Below, piece after piece: positions 7,813 to 13,611 of a stretch of 15,794 nt of DNA. Every line of letters begins with the position of its first letter. Position 1 is the stretch's first letter. The notes beneath the pieces are model-generated. The model saw only the letters and a list, made by a program, of their open reading frames with translations, ran no database searches and was not told where the DNA came from. Source of the DNA: Candidatus Shapirobacteria bacterium (GTDB lineage: Bacteria; Patescibacteriota; Microgenomatia; UBA12405); assembly GCA_009885205.1 (NCBI GenBank), contig VFLE01000071.1, forward strand, positions 1 to 15,794, in the 5' to 3' direction. The position numbers were made by a program, and so were the translations under genes.

Positions 7813-7833
7813 TATAATTTTACTTAATTAAGG
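7813..7833 (+). promoter_or_regulatory. metG promoter -10 and Shine-Dalgarno
   Basis: TATAAT lies at 7813-7818 and TTAAGG at 7828-7833, nine bases before the metG ATG at 7843. This is the clearest Shine-Dalgarno-like sequence in the window and the only head-of-unit gene with an apparent leader (about 18 bases). Confidence 0.5.
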
Positions 7834-7842
7834 CATTTTTTT

Positions 7843-9249
7843 ATGAAAAAATTTTATATTACCACCCCAATTTACTATATAAACGCGGAACCAAGTATTG
7901 GTTCGGCCTGTACCACGGTGGCGGCTGATGTGGTGGCGAGATTACATCGACAGTTAGGAGAAGAAGTCTTTTATTTGACCGGGACCGATGAACACGGAGA
8001 AAAAGTGGCAGAAACGGCCCAAAAAGCAGGATTATCCCCCATCGATTTTTGCAATCAAATTGCACCAAAATTTGAAGAAGCCTGGAAGTTGTTAAACATT
8101 TCTCATGATTTTTTTATTCGAACCACTGATCCTCGACATGAAAAAGTGGTGGGGGAAGTACTACAAAAAATTTATGATGCAAGTGATGTCTACAAAGGAA
8201 AATATGATGGCTGGTATTGTACTGGTTGTGAAGCCTTTAAAACTGAAAAAGAATTGGTTGATCTACATTGTCCCCTACACCCACCGGAAAAAACAGTCCA
8301 AAAGTCGGAAGAAAATTGGTTTTTTAGATTGTCTAAGTATGCACCTAAATTAATTGAATTAACTGAAGACGATAAAACCAATTATATTTTCCCGGAGAGT
8401 AAAAGAACCGAAGTGTTGGCCAAACTGAAGGCCGGAGTAAATGATATTTCAATATCACGAGAAAAAGTTAAATGGGGGATACCAGTACCTTGGGATACTG
8501 ATCACACTATTTATGTTTGGATTGACGCATTGATAAACTATTATAGTGCCACCCAATTTTTGGAAAATAAAACAGATTTTTGGCCGGCATCGGTACATTT
8601 GCTGGGCAAAGAAATTTTGTGGTTTCATACGGTGATTTGGCAGGCAATGTTGTTGTCGGCAAATTTGCCAATTCCTGTAAAAACTTACACCCATGACTTT
8701 TACACTATTGATAACCAAAAAATGTCAAAAAGTTTGGGTAATACTATTCCTCCACAAGAAATTGTGGATTTGTTTGGAACTGATGGGGCCAGGTATTTAA
8801 TTGCCAGATCATTTCCTAATAATGGTGATGCTGATGTGGGAATTATCCGGTTTAAGGAAAAATATAACGCCGATTTGGCCAATAATTTGGGAAATTTGGT
8901 GTCGAGAGTGGCAAAGCTCGGGGAAAAACTTCAAACTCCAAACATCAAACCTCAAATAGATCAAAAATATTTAGAACTAATTGATCAACTAAAATTAGAT
9001 GAAGCTATAAATTTAATTTTTACAAAATATATTGATAAATCAAATAATCGTCTAAACGAAGTTGCTCCTTGGAAACTTGAACCTACTGATCCAAAAAGAA
9101 TTGAAGTGTTACAAGAATGTGCCAACAATTTGCGATTGGCTGCGTTTCACCTTTATCCAATCATGCCCCAAAAGTGCGAAGAAATTGAAAATATATTTAA
9201 CGAAAAAATTAAACCAATTGAAAAAGGATTGTTTGGGAGGATTGGGTAA
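7843..9249 (+). CDS. metG: Methionyl-tRNA synthetase with altered HIGH motif (SIGS)
   Basis: 468 residues, class I MetRS. The KMSKS loop is intact at 293-297. A single zinc knuckle is formed by C126-x2-C129 and C143-x2-H146, as in the Thermus-type enzyme. YYINAEP at 11-17 and FYLTGTDEHGEK are canonical. The catalytic HIGH signature, normally PHIGHAYT, reads P17-S-I-G-S21-A-C-T here, so both histidines are serine. The anticodon-binding helical domain follows (about 330-460), and there is no C-terminal tRNA-binding domain. A four-unit heptamer repeat lies within it at residues 363-372. It charges initiator and elongator tRNA-Met. The gene is convergent with the BRO-like gene, 12 bases apart. 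The family is certain; activity given the SIGS motif is the open question. Confidence 0.95.
   Translation: MKKFYITTPIYYINAEPSIGSACTTVAADVVARLHRQLGEEVFYLTGTDEHGEKVAETAQKAGLSPIDFCNQIAPKFEEAWKLLNISHDFFIRTTDPRHEKVVGEVLQKIYDASDVYKGKYDGWYCTGCEAFKTEKELVDLHCPLHPPEKTVQKSEENWFFRLSKYAPKLIELTEDDKTNYIFPESKRTEVLAKLKAGVNDISISREKVKWGIPVPWDTDHTIYVWIDALINYYSATQFLENKTDFWPASVHLLGKEILWFHTVIWQAMLLSANLPIPVKTYTHDFYTIDNQKMSKSLGNTIPPQEIVDLFGTDGARYLIARSFPNNGDADVGIIRFKEKYNADLANNLGNLVSRVAKLGEKLQTPNIKPQIDQKYLELIDQLKLDEAINLIFTKYIDKSNNRLNEVAPWKLEPTDPKRIEVLQECANNLRLAAFHLYPIMPQKCEEIENIFNEKIKPIEKGLFGRIG
8929..8956 (+). repeat. Four-unit heptamer repeat CNNCAAA inside metG
   Basis: Four consecutive heptamers read CTTCAAA, CTCCAAA, CATCAAA and CCTCAAA. 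They encode LQTPNIKPQ in the linker before the last helices. A near-identical block occurs in tatD. Confidence 0.65.
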
Positions 9250-9261
9250 AAATGATTGACA

Positions 9262-10092
9262 CTATTTTAGTGGTTTAATCGATAGGTCTTTTGCATTTTG
9301 GGATGAAATTACTTTTATTTTTGTTTCAGATTCGATTTCTTTACGTGTATTTCCGGCAATTTGGCCACCACGTTTGGCAATTTGTTTGCTTTCGTCAAAT
9401 GTAATTGGTTTTTTACCCTTAGAAATTTCGGTGGTGGTGGCCTCGGCCAATGTATTTAAAACTAACTCTAAATTGGTCATATTATCGCGCAAATTTTCTT
9501 TTTTTAAATTTTTAAAATTTTTGTATTCTCGAACAGTCTTCCCTGACCATGCTTTGGTTATTTCGTTGGTTAGAATGGCAAATTCTAAACCCTCCTCAAT
9601 TCCTCGTGACTGCCATTCATCTGTCAATTCTTTTCTAACTTCAATTGTTTTAAGACGTTGATTTATCCATTCTTTGGAATAACCTTTTCGCAAATATGTT
9701 TGCATGGCGCGACTAATAGCTAGTTCTGGGTCTTCAATTTCTTCAATTCGTTGATAGCCAACCTTGGCTAACCATAATTTTAAAGGTTCAGCTTTGGGAC
9801 TAGGAACTGATTGAATTAGGCGAAATAAATCTTGGGTTGAAAAACAATCTGATGGTCTTTTTTTGCCGTCAGCTGCCATGAATTTGATCTTTACGATTTT
9901 ATCGTAAACATCACTGCCTTCTTTTTTTAACTTGGTTTTTAAATCACTCCAATAACGAACAGGAATGTTGGATTCCGTTAATATTTCAATGACATCGATT
10001 ATTGAAAAATACCATAGCTCTTTTTGTTCATTCCAAAGTCGACGGACTTTGTTATTTTGAAAAATTATTACTGAATTATCTTTGGTGGCCAC
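9262..10092 (-). CDS. BRO-N domain protein (phage antirepressor-like)
   Basis: 276 residues from a GTG start. The N-terminal ~110 residues fit the BRO-N fold seen in phage antirepressors and baculovirus Bro proteins: VIIFQNNKVRRLWNEQKELWYFSIIDVIEIL, the YWSDLKTKLKKEGS segment, and a FSTQDLFRLIQSVPSPKAEPLKLWL block. The C-terminal half is helical and conserved in a common bacterial subgroup (AMQTYLRKGYSKEWINQRL, then EGLEFAILTNEITKAWSG, then LRDNMTNLELVLNTLAEATTTEIS). Such proteins bind DNA and occur both in prophages and as stand-alone chromosomal genes, and the target is unknown. No other phage gene is near, so a domesticated or mobile single gene is likely. It is divergent from tatD, and the two appear to share overlapping -10 elements. 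Confidence 0.85.
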   Translation of the reverse strand: MATKDNSVIIFQNNKVRRLWNEQKELWYFSIIDVIEILTESNIPVRYWSDLKTKLKKEGSDVYDKIVKIKFMAADGKKRPSDCFSTQDLFRLIQSVPSPKAEPLKLWLAKVGYQRIEEIEDPELAISRAMQTYLRKGYSKEWINQRLKTIEVRKELTDEWQSRGIEEGLEFAILTNEITKAWSGKTVREYKNFKNLKKENLRDNMTNLELVLNTLAEATTTEISKGKKPITFDESKQIAKRGGQIAGNTRKEIESETKIKVISSQNAKDLSIKPLK

Positions 10093-10108
10093 AGTTTATA
10101 ATAGCACC
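10093..10108. promoter_or_regulatory. Divergent overlapping -10 elements between BRO-like gene and tatD
   Basis: On the plus strand TATAAT at 10097-10102 ends six bases before the tatD ATG. On the minus strand TATTAT at 10103-10098, preceded by TGC (extended -10), ends five bases before the GTG at 10092. One 7-bp element therefore appears to serve both directions, each leaderless. Confidence 0.55.
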
Positions 10109-10816
10109 ATGATAGACACTCATTCACATGTTGCCACAAATATTGAAGGACTGAAATTTGTGGTGTTGTCGGGGACTAATTTAAAAGACTCGAAAAATAA
10201 TATTAAACTATCAAAAAGTAATAAAAGATTGTTGGCAGCGGTGGGGATACATCCTCAAGAAAAAACTTCAAACATCAAACTTCAAACTTCAAAACTAGAA
10301 GAATTATTAGTTGAAAATAAAAACATTGTGGCGGTGGGAGAGTGTGGATTAGATTTTTCAAATGAACACGATAAAAGGCAACAGGAGATATTATTTAGAG
10401 CCCAAATTTGTTTGGCATTAAAATATAAAAAACCATTAATAGTCCACAGTCGAAAAGCGATGGATGAGACAATAGAAATTTTGAAAAGTTATAAAAATTT
10501 GACAGGAGTAATTCACTGTTATACAGGGGGAATAAAACGAATAAAAAATGTACCCGAAAGTTTTTATTTTGGAATTGATGGAAATGTAACTTATGAAGAT
10601 GGACTTGTGGAAGTGGTGAAAAACATACCTAAAGACAGACTAGTTTTGGAAACCGATAGCCCCGAGTTGACCCCAATCCCCCACCGATTTGAAAAAAATT
10701 GTCCTGAGTATGTAAAATTTATTTATCAAAAAGTAGCCGAAATTTGGGGAATGAGTTTTGCGGAGACGGAAAAGATTATTGATGAGAATGCAAAAAAATT
10801 GTTTTCTATTTCGTAG
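10109..10816 (+). CDS. tatD: TatD-family metal-dependent hydrolase / DNase
   Basis: 235 residues from the ATG at 10109, chosen because a TATAAT ends six bases before it and the protein then begins at the metal motif MIDTHSH. Metal ligands of the amidohydrolase-fold TatD family are all present: H5 and H7, E78 in GECGLDF, H113 in VHSRKA, H136 in IHCYTG, and D183 in LETDSPELTP. TatD proteins are Mg/Mn-dependent 3'-5' exonucleases and deoxyribonucleases linked to DNA repair. The protein is shorter than the usual ~260 residues, mainly through short loops after the first strand. Residues 53-62 come from a heptamer repeat. The stop codon and last Ser codon lie within a perfect palindrome. In many bacteria tatD follows metG; here only the inverted BRO-like gene separates them. 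Confidence 0.92.
   Translation: MIDTHSHVATNIEGLKFVVLSGTNLKDSKNNIKLSKSNKRLLAAVGIHPQEKTSNIKLQTSKLEELLVENKNIVAVGECGLDFSNEHDKRQQEILFRAQICLALKYKKPLIVHSRKAMDETIEILKSYKNLTGVIHCYTGGIKRIKNVPESFYFGIDGNVTYEDGLVEVVKNIPKDRLVLETDSPELTPIPHRFEKNCPEYVKFIYQKVAEIWGMSFAETEKIIDENAKKLFSIS
10266..10293 (+). repeat. Four-unit heptamer repeat CNNCAAA inside tatD
   Basis: The heptamers CTTCAAA, CATCAAA, CTTCAAA and CTTCAAA encode TSNIKLQTSK at residues 53-62. Both this block and the one in metG are preceded by AAAAA and are exactly four units long. Confidence 0.65.
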
Positions 10817-10840
10817 AGACGTGATTAATCACGTCTCTAC
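10813..10840. repeat. 28-bp perfect palindrome (REP-like) at the tatD stop
   Basis: The arms are GTAGAGACGTGATT and its exact reverse complement, with no spacer. The tatD stop TAG is bases 2-4 of the left arm. The GTAG/CTAC ends match the GTRG-type border known for REP elements mobilised by RAYT transposases. It sits between two convergent genes, 9 bases from the end of the AbiEii-like gene, and could also act as a bidirectional hairpin, although no U-tract follows. Confidence 0.75.
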
Positions 10841-10849
10841 TAGTAATTC

Positions 10850-11191
10850 CTATTTTAAATAATCTGAAACAATGGTTTTTAAATAATTTTTTATTTCTTC
10901 GTTGTTGATTTTGTCATTAATCCAATCGATAGTTTTTTCGTCGACATCATCAAAATAAACTAATTGCTCTAAAAACAATTTCTTGGCAAAGACTCCATCA
11001 AATTTTTGCAAAGACAACGTAATTAATTTGTCTAAACTAATTATGTTATTTTTCAAAGCCCAGTAAATATCAGCGTAATCACGCCAAGTTTTTCGACGAC
11101 CTAAGGCATAAGCTTTGTTGGCTAATAAATCATTAATTGCTGAGTGGTCTAAGCTTTTATTTAAGACAATTTCTTCTATTTCACATTTCAT
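10850..11191 (-). CDS. Truncated AbiEii/AbiGii-type nucleotidyltransferase toxin homologue (C-terminal part)
   Basis: 113 residues. The segment DLLANKAYALGRRKTWRDYADIYWALKN (about 22-49) and the KKLFLEQLVYFDD segment match the C-terminal helical half of AbiEii-family proteins. The N-terminal nucleotidyltransferase core, with its GG(T/S) and DxD-type catalytic motifs, is absent. In-frame stops (TAG, TAG) lie directly upstream of the ATG, so it cannot extend. A different frame begins at GTG 11222, overlapping the upstream stop by 11 bases, and ends at TGA inside this gene's start; it may be a relic of the original start. The protein is therefore probably a remnant of a toxin gene, or a retained small protein, 20 bases after its presumed partner. 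A TAGG sequence precedes the ATG. Confidence 0.6.
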   Translation of the reverse strand: MKCEIEEIVLNKSLDHSAINDLLANKAYALGRRKTWRDYADIYWALKNNIISLDKLITLSLQKFDGVFAKKLFLEQLVYFDDVDEKTIDWINDKINNEEIKNYLKTIVSDYLK

Positions 11192-11211
11192 TTTCTAACC
11201 TATCTAAAAAA

Positions 11212-11484
11212 TTAGTAAACACTTTTGATATACCTCCCCGAATCTAAACTTTGATCAATTTTTAAAATAAAATTTTTAATTAAATTAAAAGCAGGTTTAG
11301 TATAAATTTGAGTGGGGTTTTTTATGAATGTGTTTTTAATTTCAGCTTCACTATAATCATTTTTTAAAGATTTGATTTCATTTAAAGTTCCATACATTAA
11401 GACCTGGTTAATGATGTATGTTTTATCGTCATTTTTATCCAATTTAGTGATACTTTTGGACCAAACTGATGATTGTTTTAACAT
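11212..11484 (-). CDS. Small DUF6922-like partner of an AbiEii-type gene (putative antitoxin)
   Basis: 90 residues. The segment KTYIINQVLMYGTLNEIKSLKNDY, followed by FIKNPTQIYTKPAFNLIKNFIL, resembles the small helical proteins commonly encoded just before AbiEii-type nucleotidyltransferases in CPR and other genomes (DUF6922-like as I recall it, not verified). In such pairs it is the first gene and probably the antitoxin or regulator. Its promoter is an extended -10 (TGGTATAAT) ending five bases before the ATG, embedded in a 17-bp palindrome that includes the start codon, which suggests autoregulation. The toxin gene that follows is truncated, so the pair may be non-functional. Confidence 0.55.
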   Translation of the reverse strand: MLKQSSVWSKSITKLDKNDDKTYIINQVLMYGTLNEIKSLKNDYSEAEIKNTFIKNPTQIYTKPAFNLIKNFILKIDQSLDSGRYIKSVY

Positions 11485-11499
11485 GGTATATTATACCAT
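11483..11499. promoter_or_regulatory. Palindromic operator-like site over -10 and start codon
   Basis: An 8-bp inverted repeat, ATGGTATA and TATACCAT, flanks one central T. On the minus strand it contains TATAAT (11495-11490), preceded by TGG as an extended -10, and one arm contains the ATG of the 90-residue gene. This is a natural site for autorepression. Confidence 0.55.
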
Positions 11500-11505
11500 T
11501 TTTGG

Positions 11506-11748
11506 CTATTTCAAATAGTCTGAAATTATGTTTTCGAGTTCTTTTATCGAAGGAAATTTGTCAATGAGAGCCACTTCGCCGTCGATTAAAAGAATACTGT
11601 TGCCAATAATGCCGCGAGAATAAATTTTGCCCATGTCACGGATATATTCGGGGTCGTAATCAATTTGTAACCGTTTACAAACTACTTCTAAATCGGTAAA
11701 TAATTTCTTGCCCTGAGGTGTGCCTTTGTCAAAATACTGAATCCGCAT
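11506..11748 (-). CDS. Thioredoxin-fold small protein lacking CXXC
   Basis: 80 residues with a beta-alpha-beta...beta-beta-alpha pattern like the small redox-active disulfide protein / glutaredoxin-like group: a RIQYFDKG start, KKLFTDLEVVCKRL helix, and ILLIDGEVALIDKFPSIKELENII end. In relatives a CPxC follows the first strand and a TP (cis-Pro) precedes the third. Here the first site is T10-P-Q-G13 and the second is N-S, so both redox signatures are gone. Only one cysteine, C24, remains. It is probably not an oxidoreductase. The ATG follows the preceding stop by one base. The end SDYLK-stop matches that of the AbiEii-like gene. The fold call is inference. Confidence 0.5.
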   Translation of the reverse strand: MRIQYFDKGTPQGKKLFTDLEVVCKRLQIDYDPEYIRDMGKIYSRGIIGNSILLIDGEVALIDKFPSIKELENIISDYLK

Positions 11749-11749
11749 G

Positions 11750-11962
11750 TTATAAACGTATTGCAGGTAAATTCTCTTGTCTATATTTAATATCTTTGAC
11801 TAATTCGCTGGCTTCTTCTTCGGTTAAAAAATCCATTGATTTATATCCACGGACTAAATTTGACACATCTCCAAGAGCTTCAACTATTAAATTATTTGGT
11901 TTTTCGATAAATGTAGTTTCAATTATTAACTTTTTAATTTTTCTTTCAATAGGAGGAGTCAT
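11750..11962 (-). CDS. Hypothetical 70-residue protein
   Basis: 70 residues, starting MTPPIERKIKKLIIE, mostly helical, with an acidic segment DFLTEEEASELVKD near residues 44-57. No transmembrane helix or known motif is visible. It starts 37 bases after the tsaD stop, preceded by an AT-rich stretch on the minus strand (TAAAAT two bases before the ATG). It ends one base before the thioredoxin-fold gene, so the two are probably co-transcribed. It could be a small regulatory or antitoxin-like protein, but nothing in the sequence proves this. Confidence 0.5.
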   Translation of the reverse strand: MTPPIERKIKKLIIETTFIEKPNNLIVEALGDVSNLVRGYKSMDFLTEEEASELVKDIKYRQENLPAIRL

Positions 11963-11999
11963 AAATTTTAAAAAATATTAATTTGGCAGGGTTGGGGTA

Positions 12000-13022
12000 T
12001 TATAGCTCAAAACGGGGAGAGATGTCCAACCCTTCGACGGGCTCGGGACCGGAACGGTTAAATTGATGATAACCAGCGAGGGCAATCATGGCGGCGTTGT
12101 CGGTATTTAAATTTTTTAATTGAGGTAAATATAAAGGCAATTTTTTGGATTTGGCTAATTGGCGCAAACGAGAACGCAAGAGGGTGTTGGCTAAAACCCC
12201 CCCTGAAGCCAAAAGAGACAAAGGTTGATATTCGTCAATAACTAGGGAAAATTTGCGAATTAAATGATCAAAAACAGAATTTTGAAAAGAGGCGGCTAAA
12301 TCGGACAAATGTTCCATTTTCTGATCAATAGACCAATCCTTAATTTGATAATAAAAGCTAGTTTTTAACCCAGAAAAGCTAAGGTTAAAATTTACCTTTT
12401 CGGGTAGGGGATTGGGCAGTTTGAGAAAATTGCAGTCCCCTCCCTTAGCAATTCTTTCGATGACTGGACCACCAGGGTAGCCTAATCCAAGCAATTTGGC
12501 CGATTTGTCTAGAGCTTCTCCGGCAGCATCGTCGAGAGTTTCTCCAACTACATGATAATCGCCGATATTTTCCAATAAAACTATTTTGGTGTGACCACCA
12601 GAAACGGTTAAACCCAAACAGGGAAAGATGGGGGCAAATTTTGGTAGGCCTTTACTATTTTTTAAAAAGACAGATAACAAATGGCCTTCAACATGATTAA
12701 CGGCCACCAACTTTTTATTATATTTTTTGGCTAAAGTCTTAGCATAATTAAAACCAACAGCCAAAGCAATTCCTAACCCTGGACCACGGGTAACGGCAAT
12801 TAAGTCAATGTCTTCTATTTTAATTTTGGCCCGTTTTAGGGCAGTAGTAATGACTGGACCAATGCGCTCTTGATGGGCCCGTTTGGCAATATCGGGCACA
12901 ACTCCACCCCACTTTTGATGTAAATCAGTTTGGGAAGAGATGACGTTGCTTAAAATTTGGTCATCATTTAGGACGGCAGCACAGGTATCATCGCAACTTG
13001 TTTCTATCCCCAAGATATACAT
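12000..13022 (-). CDS. tsaD: tRNA N6-adenosine threonylcarbamoyltransferase TsaD
   Basis: 340 residues, the usual length. Family hallmarks are GIETSCDDT (5-13), VPDIAKRAHQERI, the metal-binding H110-x3-H114 in VNHVEGH, LTVSGGHT, the DDAAGEALDKSAKLLGLGYPGG block, FSGLKTSF, LLASGGVLANTLLR and NTDNAAM. TsaD transfers threonylcarbamoyl from TC-AMP to A37 of ANN-reading tRNAs, with TsaB and TsaE as bacterial partners. The TsaC-TsaE fusion lies just beyond one divergent gene. No TsaB is in the window. The C-terminal end carries an unusual SGPEPVEG (324-331) encoded by a GC-rich segment. The ATG is seven bases after a TATAAT, predicting a leaderless mRNA. Confidence 0.96.
   Translation of the reverse strand: MYILGIETSCDDTCAAVLNDDQILSNVISSQTDLHQKWGGVVPDIAKRAHQERIGPVITTALKRAKIKIEDIDLIAVTRGPGLGIALAVGFNYAKTLAKKYNKKLVAVNHVEGHLLSVFLKNSKGLPKFAPIFPCLGLTVSGGHTKIVLLENIGDYHVVGETLDDAAGEALDKSAKLLGLGYPGGPVIERIAKGGDCNFLKLPNPLPEKVNFNLSFSGLKTSFYYQIKDWSIDQKMEHLSDLAASFQNSVFDHLIRKFSLVIDEYQPLSLLASGGVLANTLLRSRLRQLAKSKKLPLYLPQLKNLNTDNAAMIALAGYHQFNRSGPEPVEGLDISPRFEL
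12030..12053 (-). repeat. GC-rich REP-like segment in frame within tsaD C-terminus
   Basis: The coding strand reads TCC, GGTCCCGAGCCCGTCGAAGG and G in one run, encoding SGPEPVEG. It contrasts sharply with the AT-rich gene. It resembles a short interspersed repeat (GTCC[CT]GAGC..GTCGAAGG) that I recall from many bacterial genomes, where it yields PEPVEG peptides when read in this frame. Confidence 0.6.
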
Positions 13023-13041
13023 GTGGTGTATTATAAATTAT
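13023..13041. promoter_or_regulatory. Divergent overlapping -10 elements between tsaD and the 189-residue gene
   Basis: On the minus strand TATAAT at 13035-13030 ends seven bases before the tsaD ATG. On the plus strand TATTAT at 13029-13034 ends seven bases before the ATG at 13042. The two hexamers overlap almost completely, and both starts are 20 bases apart. This is a compact bidirectional leaderless promoter. Confidence 0.55.
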
Positions 13042-13611
13042 ATGAATAAATATATTTGGGGAAGCTTGATCTTGGTGGTTATATCATTGACAGGAATTTG
13101 GTGGATAATGGGTAAAAATGGTTTGATAAAAACAACGGAGGATAAACGGAAAGAATCGATTAACGCTATTTATCCGACAGTAACGATAACTAAAGGACAA
13201 CCAACAGTAAAAAAAGCTAATCCAACGACAATGGTAGTTGGGCAGGCAGGAACAAAAGGCGGATTGACAGAAGAATCTAGCAGTCAGACAGTATTTAAGA
13301 GTGTTTATGACACCGATCGAAAACTATATATTGAAAAAGAATACAGTGGAACAAGATATGTATTGTGGCGAGCTGATAGTAAAATTACGGTACATACCGG
13401 TAATAGTTGGAGTTGGGTTCACCCCAGGCGAGAGTTGGATGAGGAAGAAATAATCTCAGGGCAAAAGGTTTTTATTTATAATATTGGTAGTCAAAAAATT
13501 GTGGATTTTGCCGTGGGGAGCAAAAAATATACGATTCAATGTGTGCATAACGGAGTCGGGAAATTTAAAGAAGAGTGTGATGAATTTTTAAGTAACTTTA
13601 AATTAATTTAA
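13042..13611 (+). CDS. Membrane-anchored extracytoplasmic protein of unknown function
   Basis: 189 residues from the ATG at 13042. Upstream in-frame codons lie within tsaD, so this start is preferred, and it leaves a proper signal-anchor helix (about 5-23, IWGSLILVVISLTGIWWIM). A Thr/Pro/Lys-rich linker (about 45-75) leads to a beta-rich domain (about 85-185) with YIEKEYSGTRYVLWRADSKI, SWSWVHPRRELDEEE and VDFAVGSKKYTIQCVHNGVG. Two cysteines in the last 25 residues could pair. I do not recognise the fold. It ends with the convergent tsaC-tsaE gene so that the two TAA stops share the same TTAA, leaving no room for a separate terminator. Confidence 0.65.
   Translation: MNKYIWGSLILVVISLTGIWWIMGKNGLIKTTEDKRKESINAIYPTVTITKGQPTVKKANPTTMVVGQAGTKGGLTEESSSQTVFKSVYDTDRKLYIEKEYSGTRYVLWRADSKITVHTGNSWSWVHPRRELDEEEIISGQKVFIYNIGSQKIVDFAVGSKKYTIQCVHNGVGKFKEECDEFLSNFKLI

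Noticed and set aside
9260..9272. CACTA-TTT-TAGTG hairpin between metG and the BRO-like gene
   Set aside because: Only five A/T-rich base pairs, no U-tract, and it lies on the last codons of the BRO-like gene; not convincing as a terminator.
9262..10092. Prophage remnant indicated by the BRO-like gene
   Set aside because: No integrase, structural or lysis gene is nearby and the flanks are core genes; a lone BRO-N gene is not enough.
12940..13041. Upstream extension of the 189-residue gene into tsaD
   Set aside because: The extension is antisense to TsaD's conserved N-terminus and would hide the signal-anchor; the ATG at 13042 with its own -10 is better.
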